Positions 11,566-22,954 of a stretch of 64,000 nucleotides of DNA are shown here, one piece after another. The stretch is from Thozetella sp. PMI_491 (taxonomy: Eukaryota > Ascomycota > Sordariomycetes > Chaetosphaeriales > Chaetosphaeriaceae), in NCBI GenBank assembly GCA_021432635.1, contig MU270015.1, positions 1,779,860 through 1,843,859 on the forward strand, read 5' to 3'. Numbering within the stretch: position 1 is the stretch's first letter; every line of letters begins with the position of its first letter. The position numbers and the translations under genes were made by a program. The notes below the pieces were generated by a model, which did no database searches, was not told the origin of the DNA, and saw only the letters and a program-made list of their open reading frames with translations.

Positions 11566-13125
11566 TCATGTACTGCTCTCGGATTCCAAAGCCCTCTTTG
11601 CAATCAACCCCAGCGCTGTTGAGTCCCACGCACCCTCTCTCCATGGTCTACTGAGAAGGAGCTGAATAGCCCGACTCCGTAATGACCGTTGCGGCGCCCT
11701 CTGGGCGACAAAAAGTAGCGGCCTGATGAAGCTTAGTCGGAAGGAAAATATTGGAAGCAAGCCGGTCGGCTGAAGCTCTCGCTCGCCGGAAATCATATCG
11801 TATCGGCTGGGGATGCCAACGTCGGTCATATGCGCCTCGGTAAGCTCCACAATTGCCCTAAACCGCTCGGTGCTGCGTGTGTCTAGTTCTCCATCGATCT
11901 CGCTCGCCATGAAAACTCCGAGGTCCTCGCTGGCGTGGATGTCGTCTAACATCAGTCTAGTGAAGATATAATTCACTTCCAGCACATTGCGTCGGTAAGG
12001 TGTGTCTAGATCATCGGCCGAGATCGCCTCGGGAAATACACTCCGCCAGTAGTCTAATCTAGAGTCGAGCGCCTTCTTGGCTGCCACGATCTGACGGAGT
12101 GTAGACACAATGCTTTCCCGACTTGAATGATTGTCGCGAATGTGGGCGCGGGAGCACACCGTGGCGTGGCGCAATGTCATGACATCAAGACCAACGGTAC
12201 TCAGATCATTCCCTAGCGTCTGCATGTCGAAGCCAAGCGTGGGCTCGCGGCTCGTGTAGAGCGCCTGAAATTGCAACCCAACGTCGGAAACGGCGCGATC
12301 CCGGTTCAGCCAAAACGCTACAGTCATATCGAGAAGCTGCGACAGTTGTACAAAGCCTTGATCCCCGCCCCGAGTACCCAAGGCCGTTGCGATCCTGACC
12401 GCGTGTTCCGCTTGCACGAGAACGAGCTTTTCATCGCCGTGGAGGATGCCCAACAGGGCCAAGAGAAGTGTTAATGCGAGAGCGCTCTCGGGCGCTAGAG
12501 CTTGGTCGACGCCAGTGGATAGCCGTCTCCTCAGCTCTAACGTCGATTTTGCATAGTGTTCAAGGGACTGTTGATGGAGATCTTTTGCCTCTGCTATAGA
12601 TGCCAACAAAAGTTGGTCAGCCTCGTATCGCTTGCTCATGGTCCCCAGTGAGATGAGAGCGTGACGAATGGCGGGGTCCTGATGGCCCAGCTGAAGTACG
12701 GGGAGGGCCCATGAGTGATCGGCTAGCGAGTGCCCGAGTTGGAATGCTGTGCCCGTTTCGAAAAAACGAAATCCTTGGGCTTCCTGCTGGCTAGCGAACA
12801 ATGGGGAAGAAGGGACGGCTCTGTGCAGGATGTTGAGGGTACTTTTATTGGTTGCTTGGGAAGCGTGGCCGCCCGAGCGTCGGCCCGTCACGAGGTCGAT
12901 GTACCCGTCACAGACCCGGCCCGTAGTGCGGCAGTTCTCGCATATAGGCCGCCCCTCGTCACAACGCTTGTGTCTAATTCTGGTGCGCTGTCAGCAATAC
13001 TAATCGTGTTTGGTCTGGGCATGAGACACTCACTTGCACGTACCGCAGCCACCCTTGCTCTTTGGGGCCCACGCCCGACGGCGTGGGCCTTTGCCCTCTT
13101 TCCCGGTTCCCTCGTTCTCGGCCAT
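11566..13125 (-). CDS. Zn2Cys6 transcription factor
   Basis: A 501-residue zinc-cluster regulator in two exons, with an intron at 12980-13033. Cysteines lie at 27, 30, 37, 44, 47 and 54, in CGTCKIRHKRCDEGRPIC and the residues after it. The rest is the fungal-specific TF domain: FRFFETGTAFQLGHSLADHS and a helical body with HGDEKLVLVQAEHAVRIA, typical of regulators found inside secondary-metabolite clusters. It diverges from the beta-lactamase-like gene and converges on the carboxypeptidase. It may control these two and the MFS gene beyond; this is inferred from position only. Confidence 0.86.
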
Positions 13126-13702
13126 GCTGACGGAATGCGCGAGGTGGGCCTTTGGCGGCGATTATAATGCTCGATTTAGGCGTGAGTGCTTTCGACGTGG
13201 CATACAGGCAAACTGGAGAAAGGTCCTCGCTCTCCCTCAGAGGCTCCGGTGGCGCAAGGGCAACGTGAACCAGCATGGTACTGCTCAGGGGTTATCGTCC
13301 ACTGCTATGGCGAAGGCCGTCATCCTTAGCCTAGAACGGCTTAGCATCGTCAGCCTCTCGCACAGTATCATCGAAAGTGGGACTGCTGTACGCGCTGGCC
13401 AATGGCAGGCTATCGGTTAGATTTACGACTAGGATGTAGTTTGTAATGAGCATGGGTCTGCGGGAACCTCGCAGCAAGGCGGAGCCCGTCCATAAGCCCA
13501 AGACGAAGTTGTACGCTCCTGCAAATACAAATTCGAGAAACATCTCAGTGTGGGCCACGTGTTTTAGTCTTGATGTATGAACTTCCCTGAGATGCCGAGG
13601 ACACAATCGTGGTCAGGTGCCCGTTTAAAAAAGGTGGTCATGGCAGCTACACCAGAAGCCCACCTGATGTAATCTGTCCTTTTCGTCGGCCTCCTGCTCC
13701 AT
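13126..13702. promoter_or_regulatory. divergent promoter between regulator and beta-lactamase-like gene
   Basis: 577 bases between two divergent start codons. A minus-strand open frame of 92 codons (13331-13606) crosses it but shows no family features. No clear TATA box was found. Confidence 0.35.
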
Positions 13703-15652
13703 ATGCTGCTTCGTCCGGCTCTAGAAAGTTGTGCTCTGGCCCTGTTGCTGGGCTCAGCAGCATGCCATTCGATTTATACCTTAGACACGGCTCTTGCCAA
13801 CTGCCCACCGCTCGGCGCGGTACTACCGGCCCCCAGAGCTCCTTCGCAGCATCCAGTGGTCCAAGCGGTCATATCCCAAATCGAGGAGCTTGCGGATGAG
13901 GCATCCCTATTACTCGGAAACGGCACGGCTTTGTCTTTAGCAGCTGCGTCGGTTTATGAAGGAGCACCGTTGCTCCAGGTCGCACATGCGCCACCAATAT
14001 ACAACACCAGCGGTTCCCGTTCAGTTGACGCTGACACGGTTTTCAGGATCGGCAGTGTCAGTAAGGCATTCACCGTTATGGGTTTGTTTATACTAAGCGA
14101 CAAGATTAACATGGCGGATCCCGTGACGAAATATATTCCGGAGCTCGGGCAGCTAAAGGCGGACCTGGATGCAACAGACCCGATCCGCTCGGTTGAGTGG
14201 GAGCATGTCAGTCTGGATGCACTATCTTCACTCTCTGCAGGAGTTGAATTTGGCTGTGAGTGCTTGGGGGCCGTCTCAAACGATGAATTTGAAGATTTAA
14301 CGCGATGATGCAGCCCAAAATGATCTTGCAATGTTTCCATCTTTCAATGCTGCCGAGTATGGCCTGCCCGAACTGACGGATGACGAGCAACCCGACTGTA
14401 GTGCAGGTCTAGATTCGAAGCCATTTGCATGGGAAGGGAGTGAAATGGAGCCGGAAAACTTCAATTATGCAACCAATGCGTCGTCTCAAGATTTCTGGGA
14501 CAGCGTAGGCAGAAGCTCTGCCACATATCCCCCTTACACCACGCCGGCCTACAGCAACATGGCATACGATTTGCTGGGTGTCGTCATAGAGCGTGCTTCC
14601 GGTCAGAGCTATGCCAAATTCATCCAAGAGAGGATACTGGAGCCGTTGGACATGAGCCGGACTTACGTGGACAAACCGGCAAACGATAGCATTGGATTCA
14701 TCTCGAGCGAACCAAACTTTTGGAGTACGCCCATTGGATCATCAGCGTATGTGCTTGGAGAACACGCCATGCATCGGACCAGTGCTGACTAGACCACAGG
14801 AGTAGCGGTTTATATTCCACCGCAAATGATCTTTTGAAGTTCGGCAAAGGGATTCTAGGATACAGGCTTCTTTCCGAAGTGGCCACCAAGGCGTGGCTCA
14901 AGCCGCGCTCACACACATCATCACTGGGTATTTCGGTTGGTGCGCCTTGGGAGATCGGTCGATCTAATAGCCTCACCTCCGACGGCCGTATCATCGATAT
15001 TTACAGCAAAAACGGGGGTGTAGTAGATTACAACTGCCTCTTCGTCCTTATTCCGGATTATGGTATTGTCATGTCCATGCTTACAGCAGGGCCTGCGTCA
15101 AACGTACAAACACAGCTGGACCTGGCTTCTATGGTCCTCAAACCGCTCGTCCGAGCCGTGGAGGCTGCAGGAAAAGACGAGGCAGTTAGGCTCTATTCTG
15201 GTACGTATACCGACGGTGCATCCAAGATCACGCTTGCCGTCGACGATCAGAGCGGTTTGAACGTCACGAGCTGGGTCATGGACGGCAAGGATATTCTGTT
15301 TTCCTACAGGACCCTTGCAGCACTAGTGCCAGGTGGGAGGGTAGCTCCATACGCGTCAATTAGACTGTACCCGACCGGATTAGAAAGCAAAGGCAAGTCC
15401 TCCTGGCGCGCTGTATTCAGCACCACGGCACCGGAAGATGTGTCAATGGCCGACCAACTTTTCATTATCCAGGCATCATGCCAAACCTGGAGCACGCTGG
15501 ACAGTATACGCTACGGAACGCGAGCCTTGGACGACTTTCTATTTTCCCTTGATGGCTACTCCGGGAAGGCTGTAAGTATCAGCCCAAGATCATTCAGGCG
15601 GACATTGGCACGGGTAGGGTCGAACAGAATGGGTACCGGAAAAGAGGATTGA
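13703..15652 (+). CDS. secreted serine beta-lactamase / transpeptidase-like hydrolase
   Basis: A 612-residue protein of the class C beta-lactamase/penicillin-binding-protein fold, used in fungi as esterases, transesterases or peptidases. Three exons; introns are at 14256-14313 and 14747-14799. A signal peptide is present (LALLLGSAACHS). The nucleophile motif SVSK is at 118-121 in FRIGSVSKAF, the Tyr motif is YSN in PAYSNMAYDLLG, and the third motif is KNGG (YSKNGGVVDYN) where HTG or KTG is usual. GLYSTANDLLKFG is also typical. The long C-terminal part is a beta-rich domain seen in fungal members. Substrate is unknown. It lies between a regulator and an exporter, so a role in a small secondary-metabolism or resistance cluster is possible. 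Confidence 0.85.
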
Positions 15653-15791
15653 TCAATTAATAATACTACTCCCTCTGCCATGTGTGCCTTTGAACGGAGG
15701 TTAATCACTACGGTAGTTTTAGTTGTTGGAAAGGAGGAGTAAGTTGGGGAGTTTATGAATGTGCACGATGGATCGGCCCTAACTCCAACTC

Positions 15792-17592
15792 TTACACCTT
15801 CTTGTGCTCCAGACGAGGCAGCCTCAATGGCAGCAAGATGCACACCATGACGCAACCGAGAATGATGGTGCTCATGAATGTTAGTTTCAGCGATTGGCTG
15901 TACGCTTCGACTACTTGCTCTTGATAAGGTTGTTTAAGCCGCGCAATGGAATCGACAGACTCTCGAACGCGCAAAATAATCTAGGCAGCTCGTCAATATC
16001 TCCCTTTCAGGTCTGTATAGATAGTCGACAAACCTGATCCTTATCTGGGCCTGTAACGAACTCATTCAAGAAGTAAAAGAGTGAGTTTTGGAATAGCAGA
16101 CTGGAATAAGCGACTCCAATAATCATGCCGACGTTACGGAAGAGAATCAAGATTGACACTACGACCGCTTGCTGCTGCTGTGTGCTAACGCCCAAGACGG
16201 CCATAACGGACCCCGGGAAACAGAATCCCTGTGCGAGACTACTGGGTAAGAGTGCTAGGGAGTAGACGCTGGATGGGAATCTACGCTGTAAACCCTGCGT
16301 GACACACGCTGTTCCAAACAGAAGCATGGTTGAGCCCGTCATCAGCGGCCACTTGAGGCGTCGTGTCCAGGTGACTAGAAAGCCAGTCAGTGCCCCTGTC
16401 AACGATGACATGCTGAAGATGATGGTTAGCCGGAAGCCTGTCGTGGTGGGAGACTCGAAGAGAACTGCGCGGAAGAAGAGAGGGGCGTTGAAGAGGATGG
16501 CGTTGGCGATGGCCGTCAGCAAGAAGTTAGCGACGAACAAGTTGAGATGCGGAGGATGGAGGACGAGATCCAGAGGAATGATCGGCCGTGGGTGCCGCTT
16601 CTCGTGAAGCAGGAATACTGGGAATAGTAGCGCGGAGCCACCAAGCGAAGCATAGACGAACGGATGTGTCCATGGGTAAATATTGCCTCCAAGTGTCTAA
16701 CCAACCAAAACTGTCAGTGAGGGCCGATTTGGCAGTCATAAATTAGATGAGTAGCACCTACCAAAGCCAAGATTAAGAGCACGAGCGCCAATGTCAAGAG
16801 GATGGAGCCGACCCAGTCAAATTGCTTTAGAGAATCGAGGGCCGACCCCGGCTGGGTCGGAGCAGACTTTCCGATATCTTTTGGTATCACCAGAATAGCT
16901 ACAACTAGGCAGGCTAGTAGAATGGGGACTTGGACTCCGAATGTCCATCTCCACCCTAGAGCATCTGCCATGGCACCACCTGTTGCGGCTCCCATAACAG
17001 AAGCCACTCCATATATAATGTTAATATAGCTCTGGTATATGCCCCTAATCTCGAGCGGCACCATGTCACTAGTCATGATGGCTCCCAGAGAGACCATGAC
17101 TCCGGCTCCAGCTCCGCAGGCGGCGCGGGCAAGGATAAAGCCTATCATGCTCTGAGCCACAGCGCACCATACTGTGGAGACTGAGAACAGGAGTAGGGCA
17201 CATAGGAAGGGAATCTTTCGGCCGGTGACATCAGACAGACGACCCATCATAGGCTGGCAAGATGTGGCGGTGAGGATGAAAGCTGTCGAGAGCCATGAAG
17301 CCGCATTGGCACTCCGGAAGTAAGACGTGATGACCGGATGGATGGAAGCCATAATAGTCATGTCGAAACAGCTGATGCCGTAGGTCAAGCAAATGATGGT
17401 GTAGACGGCCCTGAACTGGGTGACTGATACACCGCCAATGTAAGGTGAGCGGCTTATGGGCGACTCCTCATTGTCCCCAGATGGGCTACCGACTTCACTA
17501 TGCAGCAGAGGTGTGTCCTCGGCGGGGGCCACAGACCCGGCTGTGGGCCCCACCGACTGAGCACTATTATTCTGTATGGCTGAGCTGGTCAT
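15792..17592 (-). CDS. MFS exporter, DHA2-like drug:H+ antiporter
   Basis: A 560-residue membrane exporter in three exons (introns 16697-16761 and 15981-16033). After a polar N-terminus of about 55 residues there are many hydrophobic segments, consistent with 14 helices. Motif A is seen as GRLSDVTGRK after the second helix, and motif C-like glycines lie in ACGAGAGVMVSLG. PHHLNLFVANFLL-like sequence marks the second half. Such pumps expel drugs or the cell's own metabolites with proton influx. It converges on the beta-lactamase-like gene with only 139 bases between stops, so the two share a 3' region rather than a promoter. Confidence 0.88.
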
Positions 17593-18527
17593 GTCTTAAA
17601 GGAAACCAAAGCGCACTGAATGAAATAGTGCCAGACTGGAGTTTTAGTTTAGGTGATGAGTTGCCAAAATCCAGGCTTTAATTTGTGCGGAAGAGGAAAA
17701 GTCTACGGGTCTTGTGGCGTGACTCACAGGCGAAATTGCGCACTTGCGTGTTTAGGGACAGCTTCGGGCGGGAGAGGATCGAACCTGGCACCTACGCGAG
17801 ACGAATGGCACCTGAGTATGGCTTAGGCTAATGCAATGGATCCGATCCAGTTGCTTTTCTAAGTTTAGTTGGGAGGTTGCGTTTCCTTCACTCCGCTGCC
17901 TACCCTACCCCTCTCTCTCTTGGCTGCGACAACCGGAGATGTGAGTAGGAGTGTCGCTTATCGCGCGCAAAAGTCCATCCGGTGCGGAGCAAAGTGTAGA
18001 ATAGCGGAGCTCGGGGCAACCACAGTATTGTATGCTTATGCCCTGTGAGACATATAATTGTGCGCAGGAAGCTTCGAAACGAACGGCGCTCAAATGACGA
18101 TAAAGGTGTCAATCCTAGCACCAGTAGGGATCGTCCAGGCCAGATAGCCCCGGGCCATCCCGCAAATAGGGTAAGGTGATTGAGCGTGGGATTGAGCGGC
18201 CTATTCCAACTGAGAGAAATTTTCTTCCTTAGAACTCTTACTGCACTAAAAATCATGTAAATCTTAATGTCGACTTAGACACGATGAATGGATAGATTAT
18301 TAGGTTGTATATTATGATTACTATTATACAAGAGATGTCTCCTGCATAGGTCTAAGTTCTAAGTCGGATTTGCAAGGCAAATCCCACTCTCGCCGATCAC
18401 GACAGGAATTCTTATCATTCGGTAGGTTCCCCGTGCTCAGCACACAATCTTGTCACAGTATGTCCCGTCTGGACTGTCGCAATGTTTGCTTGGTTGGCTG
18501 AGACAGTCCGTGGGTATAGCTTGTTGT
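17593..18527. other. intergenic, no gene seen
   Basis: 935 bases with no convincing coding signal. It holds the exporter's promoter and the 3' flank of the next gene, including an AT-rich stretch around 18290-18330. Confidence 0.4.
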
Positions 18528-19327
18528 TTAAGCACGGAAGTGGATCTTTCCACCGAGGCTCAGGCCGCCGAGGAGGCCACCAAGAATCTTGCCGGTAGCG
18601 CCAGCAACAACCTTCGCGACCAGGGTGACGAGGACGCTGACAACACTGCCGAGGACCTTCTCCACAGCGCCAAGCAGACCGCAAGAGCTGAGGAGGTTGC
18701 AGACAATGGAGAGGACGCCGCTGATGAGACCATCCACAATCTGAAGAAGGCTGCAAATGATGGTGAAGAGGTCGCAGAGAACGGTCTTGAGGAGCTCCCC
18801 TGTTAGGTCATTAGCCTTTGATACCACCAATAAATGAGATCCCGGTCGAGGCTTACAGATTCCGAGGCAAGAGACAATGCGGAGGACGGTGCAGAGGATC
18901 TCAGCAATGATAGCGAACAGAAGGCAGGCGATAGCCTGGACTTCCTCGACGGTGTACTTGAGAGTGATCTTGACAGCCTTGAGGAGAGTCACGACATCGG
19001 TGACGGCGGCGCAGAGGGCCTTGAGCTCGATGATGACGAGGTCGTTCGCAGCGGTGCCCTTTTGGCTGTCGAGGGTGGCATCTAGGTTGAATTAGAACGG
19101 ATATCCCATGGTGTTTTGGTTGCTGCGCAGTTCCACTTACTGATGGCGCCCGTGTGGCTAGTGACAGTGACGAGCAGTCCCTGGAAGACATCCTTGACGT
19201 CAGAGGTGCAAGTAATGTCGGTCCGCTTCACCACAACGGCATCGACCTGCGCGTTCTCCGAGATGACGGGAGCCGCGATGGCGGTGGCGACGAGGCCGGC
19301 GAAAGCGAAGAAGGAAGAGAACTTCAT
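18528..19327 (-). CDS. small secreted hydrophobic protein, unknown function
   Basis: Three exons (introns 18800-18856 and 19082-19140) give 227 residues. The protein starts with a clear signal peptide (MKFSSFFAFAGLVATAIAA) followed by a short propeptide-like part with a Lys-Arg site (VVVKRTD). The mature part is almost all amphipathic or hydrophobic helix, rich in Leu, Val, Ile and regularly spaced Cys (ACLLFAIIAEILCTVLRIVS; then LCDLFTIICSLLQIV). It ends in a Gly-rich tail (GKILGGLLGGLSLGGK). I do not recognise a named domain. It could be a surface-active wall protein or an effector-like protein. The run of helices is too amphipathic to be a typical transporter. Confidence 0.72.
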
Positions 19328-20480
19328 TATGGCGTTAGAAAATGGTTGGGGTTTGTAGTTAAGTGAGAGGCTATGAGTGGGATGATATAAAAAAAAGAGT
19401 GTAGCTCGTGTAAATGAGAGACGGTATTAGGATTAAGACAAGGTCTAGAGTGGTAGCGATGCTTTTGATGCTAAGTGAGTGAGTGAGTGTGGATGAGTTG
19501 AGTCTGAATTCAGAGCTTCTCTCGTTGCTTCTTATGCTTTTTTTTTCTCTTGCAGGAAGTCTCGACGTCAATCTTCACTAGGGCTGGTCATCCACGCGGT
19601 TGATGCCCGTCAACACTTCGGACAGGAACGTGGGTTTCATCTTACGCCAAAGACGGCCGCGCTAAGTTTGAGCCCAGCAGAGTAGGGCTGCTCACCTCCT
19701 AAAATTTGACCGTCATTGACCCGTTAGCTACCCCTTTGGGGGCTGTGTTCAATACGCGCCGTAACTTGCGAGTATCTTCGTACGACTACGGCCGGACGCT
19801 AGCAATGGGCGTGTCAGGTGTCAGTCTAGATCATCTAACCAACACGATCTTCGCACCGACCTCTACAATTTGACGTCGACATTTTGATGTGTCTTTCGGC
19901 CTTTTGACAAAATGAAAACGCCACTTTGGTTTTTAGTGCTAGGGCGCCATGTTTCACTTTTCGGGGTGCAGATTGCCCCTCGTGTTGGCAGTGGGGTTAG
20001 TGAAATTGATGAGCCGGTGATGCTATGCCAAAACTCGTCTAGATGGCGTTGGTGTAGTCTGGATTCAGTTTAGTGGTCCGGGCCGAGCAGATCACCCGGG
20101 CTGCAAATCATATACCAAGATGACTTAAACCCTATTTCGAGTCATACCAGCGTCTACAGAAGCGCGTTGACTATTTTAGATTGAAAGCCTTCCTTCCTAA
20201 ACCAGATGCAGTCTCACATCAAATCGAGTTGGCTCGAACATGACGTAGGCTGGAGTTGGCATTGGGATGCTACAGGGTTGGTCTGTAGCGTGGCTAACGA
20301 CGCCTATGTTATTTTGAGTAGTTCTTAGCTCGTAGAACCCAAACGCGTTTTGGCCATCAACCGGTTGAAGTGGTGTGCTAAGATCTAACTTGGACCCCGT
20401 GTGTCCGAGAGCCGCGTTGGTTAAGGAATGCATCGTCCCCGGTCTCGGCACCCTATTCGCATCGTACTTTGTCCTTCGAG
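19328..20480. other. gene-poor stretch
   Basis: Contains a short GAGT microsatellite near 19473-19490 and a T-run near 19538. A minus-strand open frame at 20197-20451 has no recognisable family. Nothing else is seen. Confidence 0.35.
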
Positions 20481-21000
20481 ATGAGCGTCTCTAGCTTCAT
20501 AATTCTCGTATCTTTAATGTTTGCAGTCCTTAGCCAAGGCCTTAGGCCCAGCTTCCTAGGCCTTGTCGATTCTTTCAATCTCCCTGACCACAGTAAGAGC
20601 TGCACGGCCTCTTTGATGTCGGCCCACGCTCCATCGGCGAAGACTTCTGGTCACTGTCGGAATCTTCTCAACTACGTTGCTGAGGATGACGCCGGTCTAC
20701 ACGAAGAGAAGTATGAGAGCCACGCGGAAGGACGCTAGCTGCAACCCACACCCATCGCCGACTTTCTGAAGCTAACGAAATCTTCTAACTTTACCAATTT
20801 CAATCCAATAGGCGTTTATACTATCAGAAATCCAGCCTATTATGGGAAGATCTATTGCAGTGGCAACCCCCTTGCTGTAATCAGCACGAACCTGAGCGGT
20901 CCGACCGAATTTTCGACCTCCACCGGAATAGACGCCCCAGACCCTCGGCACTAAAGAAACTATTCAGGCATAGCCGAGGCCATCGAACATGGAAGTAGCG
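20481..21000 (+). pseudogene. possible small secreted protein, or relic of one
   Basis: An ATG-led frame begins with a signal-peptide-like stretch (MSVSSFIILVSLMFAVLSQG) and runs to 20738. A donor GTATGA at about 20711 and an acceptor ending AATAG at 20811 would join it to a second open frame ending at about 20999. A competing frame after the acceptor also looks protein-like (GVYTIRNPAYYGKIYCSG). The two readings conflict, so the gene may be broken. I recognise no domain. Confidence 0.22.
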
Positions 21001-21696
21001 GCTCAACCAGATCGGCGGTACAAGCAACAATGCTGTTTTCTTGCCTGCCTGTGTCATCGCTGTCAATATAAGATTAGCGAAGAGTGACTACTACACCGAT
21101 ATATGGAAGGTGGCGGGCCTGCGGGGCCTTAGTTCTAGGTCTGTCTATGTCGTCCGGTGATTTGTTGGCGGGATGGTCCTGGTAGCATAGTAGAGTGCGT
21201 GTTCGCATCAACCGCCCGCTGTCTATGGAGAACATGTAGTGCTTACTGAGCATCTTATCCTAGTTCCGACTCCGTCCATGAGGTGAGTATAAGTAGCTAG
21301 CTTAGTGTTGATGGTAGATCCGGGGAGTATCCGAGTAGCAGGATACTGGATGATTCGGATTGCCAGATGGGGCAGGTGCTGACTGCCGAATTGCAGCCCC
21401 ACACATAAGAGAGAAATCAATAGGGTAGATACTAATTAGGTGCCTAAATCATTCCAGGATGCCTAAGGTAGCAAAAGTCCCGTCTATGAAATCAACGAGG
21501 TTGAGATATTAGGTGCCTAAAATGGTGTCCAACAGAAGTTCCGTCTATCCAAGGTATAAAGAGGTAAGAAATCACAGAGGCATCAGCTTTACGGCCGGGC
21601 CAGCACAAGCGAACAAGCACGCAGTTCGGTCTACAAGATACCTGTTGAGCTGTCCACCGCATCGGTAATCCCAAGCCAAAGCCTGGCCTTATCAAA
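21001..21696. promoter_or_regulatory. upstream region of GNAT gene with paired palindromes
   Basis: The perfect inverted repeat TTAGGTGCCTAA occurs twice, at 21436-21447 and 21509-21520, 73 bases apart, each followed by a CCGTCTAT-like word. No gene is visible in this stretch. Confidence 0.4.
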
Positions 21697-22479
21697 ATGC
21701 AGAGCAAAATGGCCACGTACTCGATAATTCCATGCACTATTGCTGACAGTGATGAGATCGCGAGCAACAATTTGGTGGCCAACTGGACGAGCCAGCATCG
21801 GCGGCTGACGTGGCCCCACAGGACGCCAGAGTATCACCTCTCCCAGACAGTCAAACGCATGCCGCGTCTGCTCTTAGACGAGCGTGAGACTAGCCGACAT
21901 GAGAAGGCAGTGGACTCCCAAACCGGCCGTGTTCTAGGCTACGCGCGATGGGACATACCGAAGTCCCACGCGACCCAGCCGGACGGTACTCCCGCATGGC
22001 CCGAGGCCGTAATGCCGGCGGTTGGGCCCGAGGAAGAAGCCGAGATCCATCGGATTGCCGAGAGCGCCCACTGGGACCCGAAGACCGAAGGAAGCCATAA
22101 GATGGACGAGAAAACAACCCCAATCAAAAAAAGCATTGTGGCGAGGAAACCTTATATGAGTGCGTTAGACCTTTAACGCCCTTCGTTGCTGTCACCACAA
22201 TCCTAACGACTCATAGGTCTGGACCTTCTCGCCGTACACCCAGAGAGCCAGAATATGGGAATCGGTACTGCATTGACGCGAAGTGGCATGAAACAAGCCG
22301 AGAAGCTGGGTTTAGACATATTCATTGTGGCGACAAAGCAAGGAGCAGGAGTATACAAGCGGCTTGGGTTCCGCATGGAAAGTGAAATTATCCAGGACGA
22401 TTCCATGTACGGCGGCACGGGCGAACATTACACTGGTTTTATGGTATTTGAACAAATTTCCGGGCTAAAAGAATCTTAA
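21697..22479 (+). CDS. GNAT-family N-acetyltransferase
   Basis: Acetyl-CoA-dependent acetyltransferase of 241 residues with one intron at 22160-22216. The cofactor loop is seen in HPESQNMGIGTALTRSG, then GLDIFIVATKQGAGVYKRLG gives the usual motif B strand and the catalytic-site region. The pattern, with an N-terminal IADSDEIA and a long middle insertion, fits a fungal GNAT subgroup common near secondary-metabolism genes. Start is ATG 21697; a second ATG four codons on (MATYS) is equally likely. Substrate unknown. Confidence 0.86.
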
Positions 22480-22954
22480 AATGGTTTAGAGTTGACCACG
22501 GGGTAAATAAACAAAGGTGTAGGGGTTCGTCTCGTCTCATCGCAGACGAGGTAATTTCCCAGCTGGACCAGCTCTTCATGAGCAAATATAACGGCTACCC
22601 GAGTACACTCCATGCGACAGAATATTAGCGGGGAGGGAATGTTTCCCGTGGCTGTTACTGGGATGCGGAGCAGGTCTCATCAATCATGCATGGTGCCAGT
22701 ACTGGTATACACCTCCGGGTTGAATGGCTAGTAAGAGAGACAGCCGATTAGGTTGCAACCATTAACTAGAAGGAGTATTGTCTCAAAGTTGCCAAATGAG
22801 TAAGCTGAGCGGGGTTTGCGCCATGCAGTCTGATAGAAGGTGTGAAGTGTGACTATTGCTGCCTCGGCCATAACTTAACGCGCATTGAAAAATCTGCCTC
22901 TTCCCAGGTAAGCAGAGCATCCTTCTGTGCTGTCCCTTCAATAAAATATTGACG
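22480..22954. other. intergenic, no gene seen
   Basis: Promoter side of the flavoenzyme. Nothing recognisable besides a modest C/T stretch before the start. Confidence 0.4.

Noticed and set aside
17760-17830. tRNA-like stretch with GGATCGAACC on the plus strand
   Set aside because: The reverse strand has a T-loop-like word, but the T stem pairs for only about three bases and no matching acceptor stem is found.
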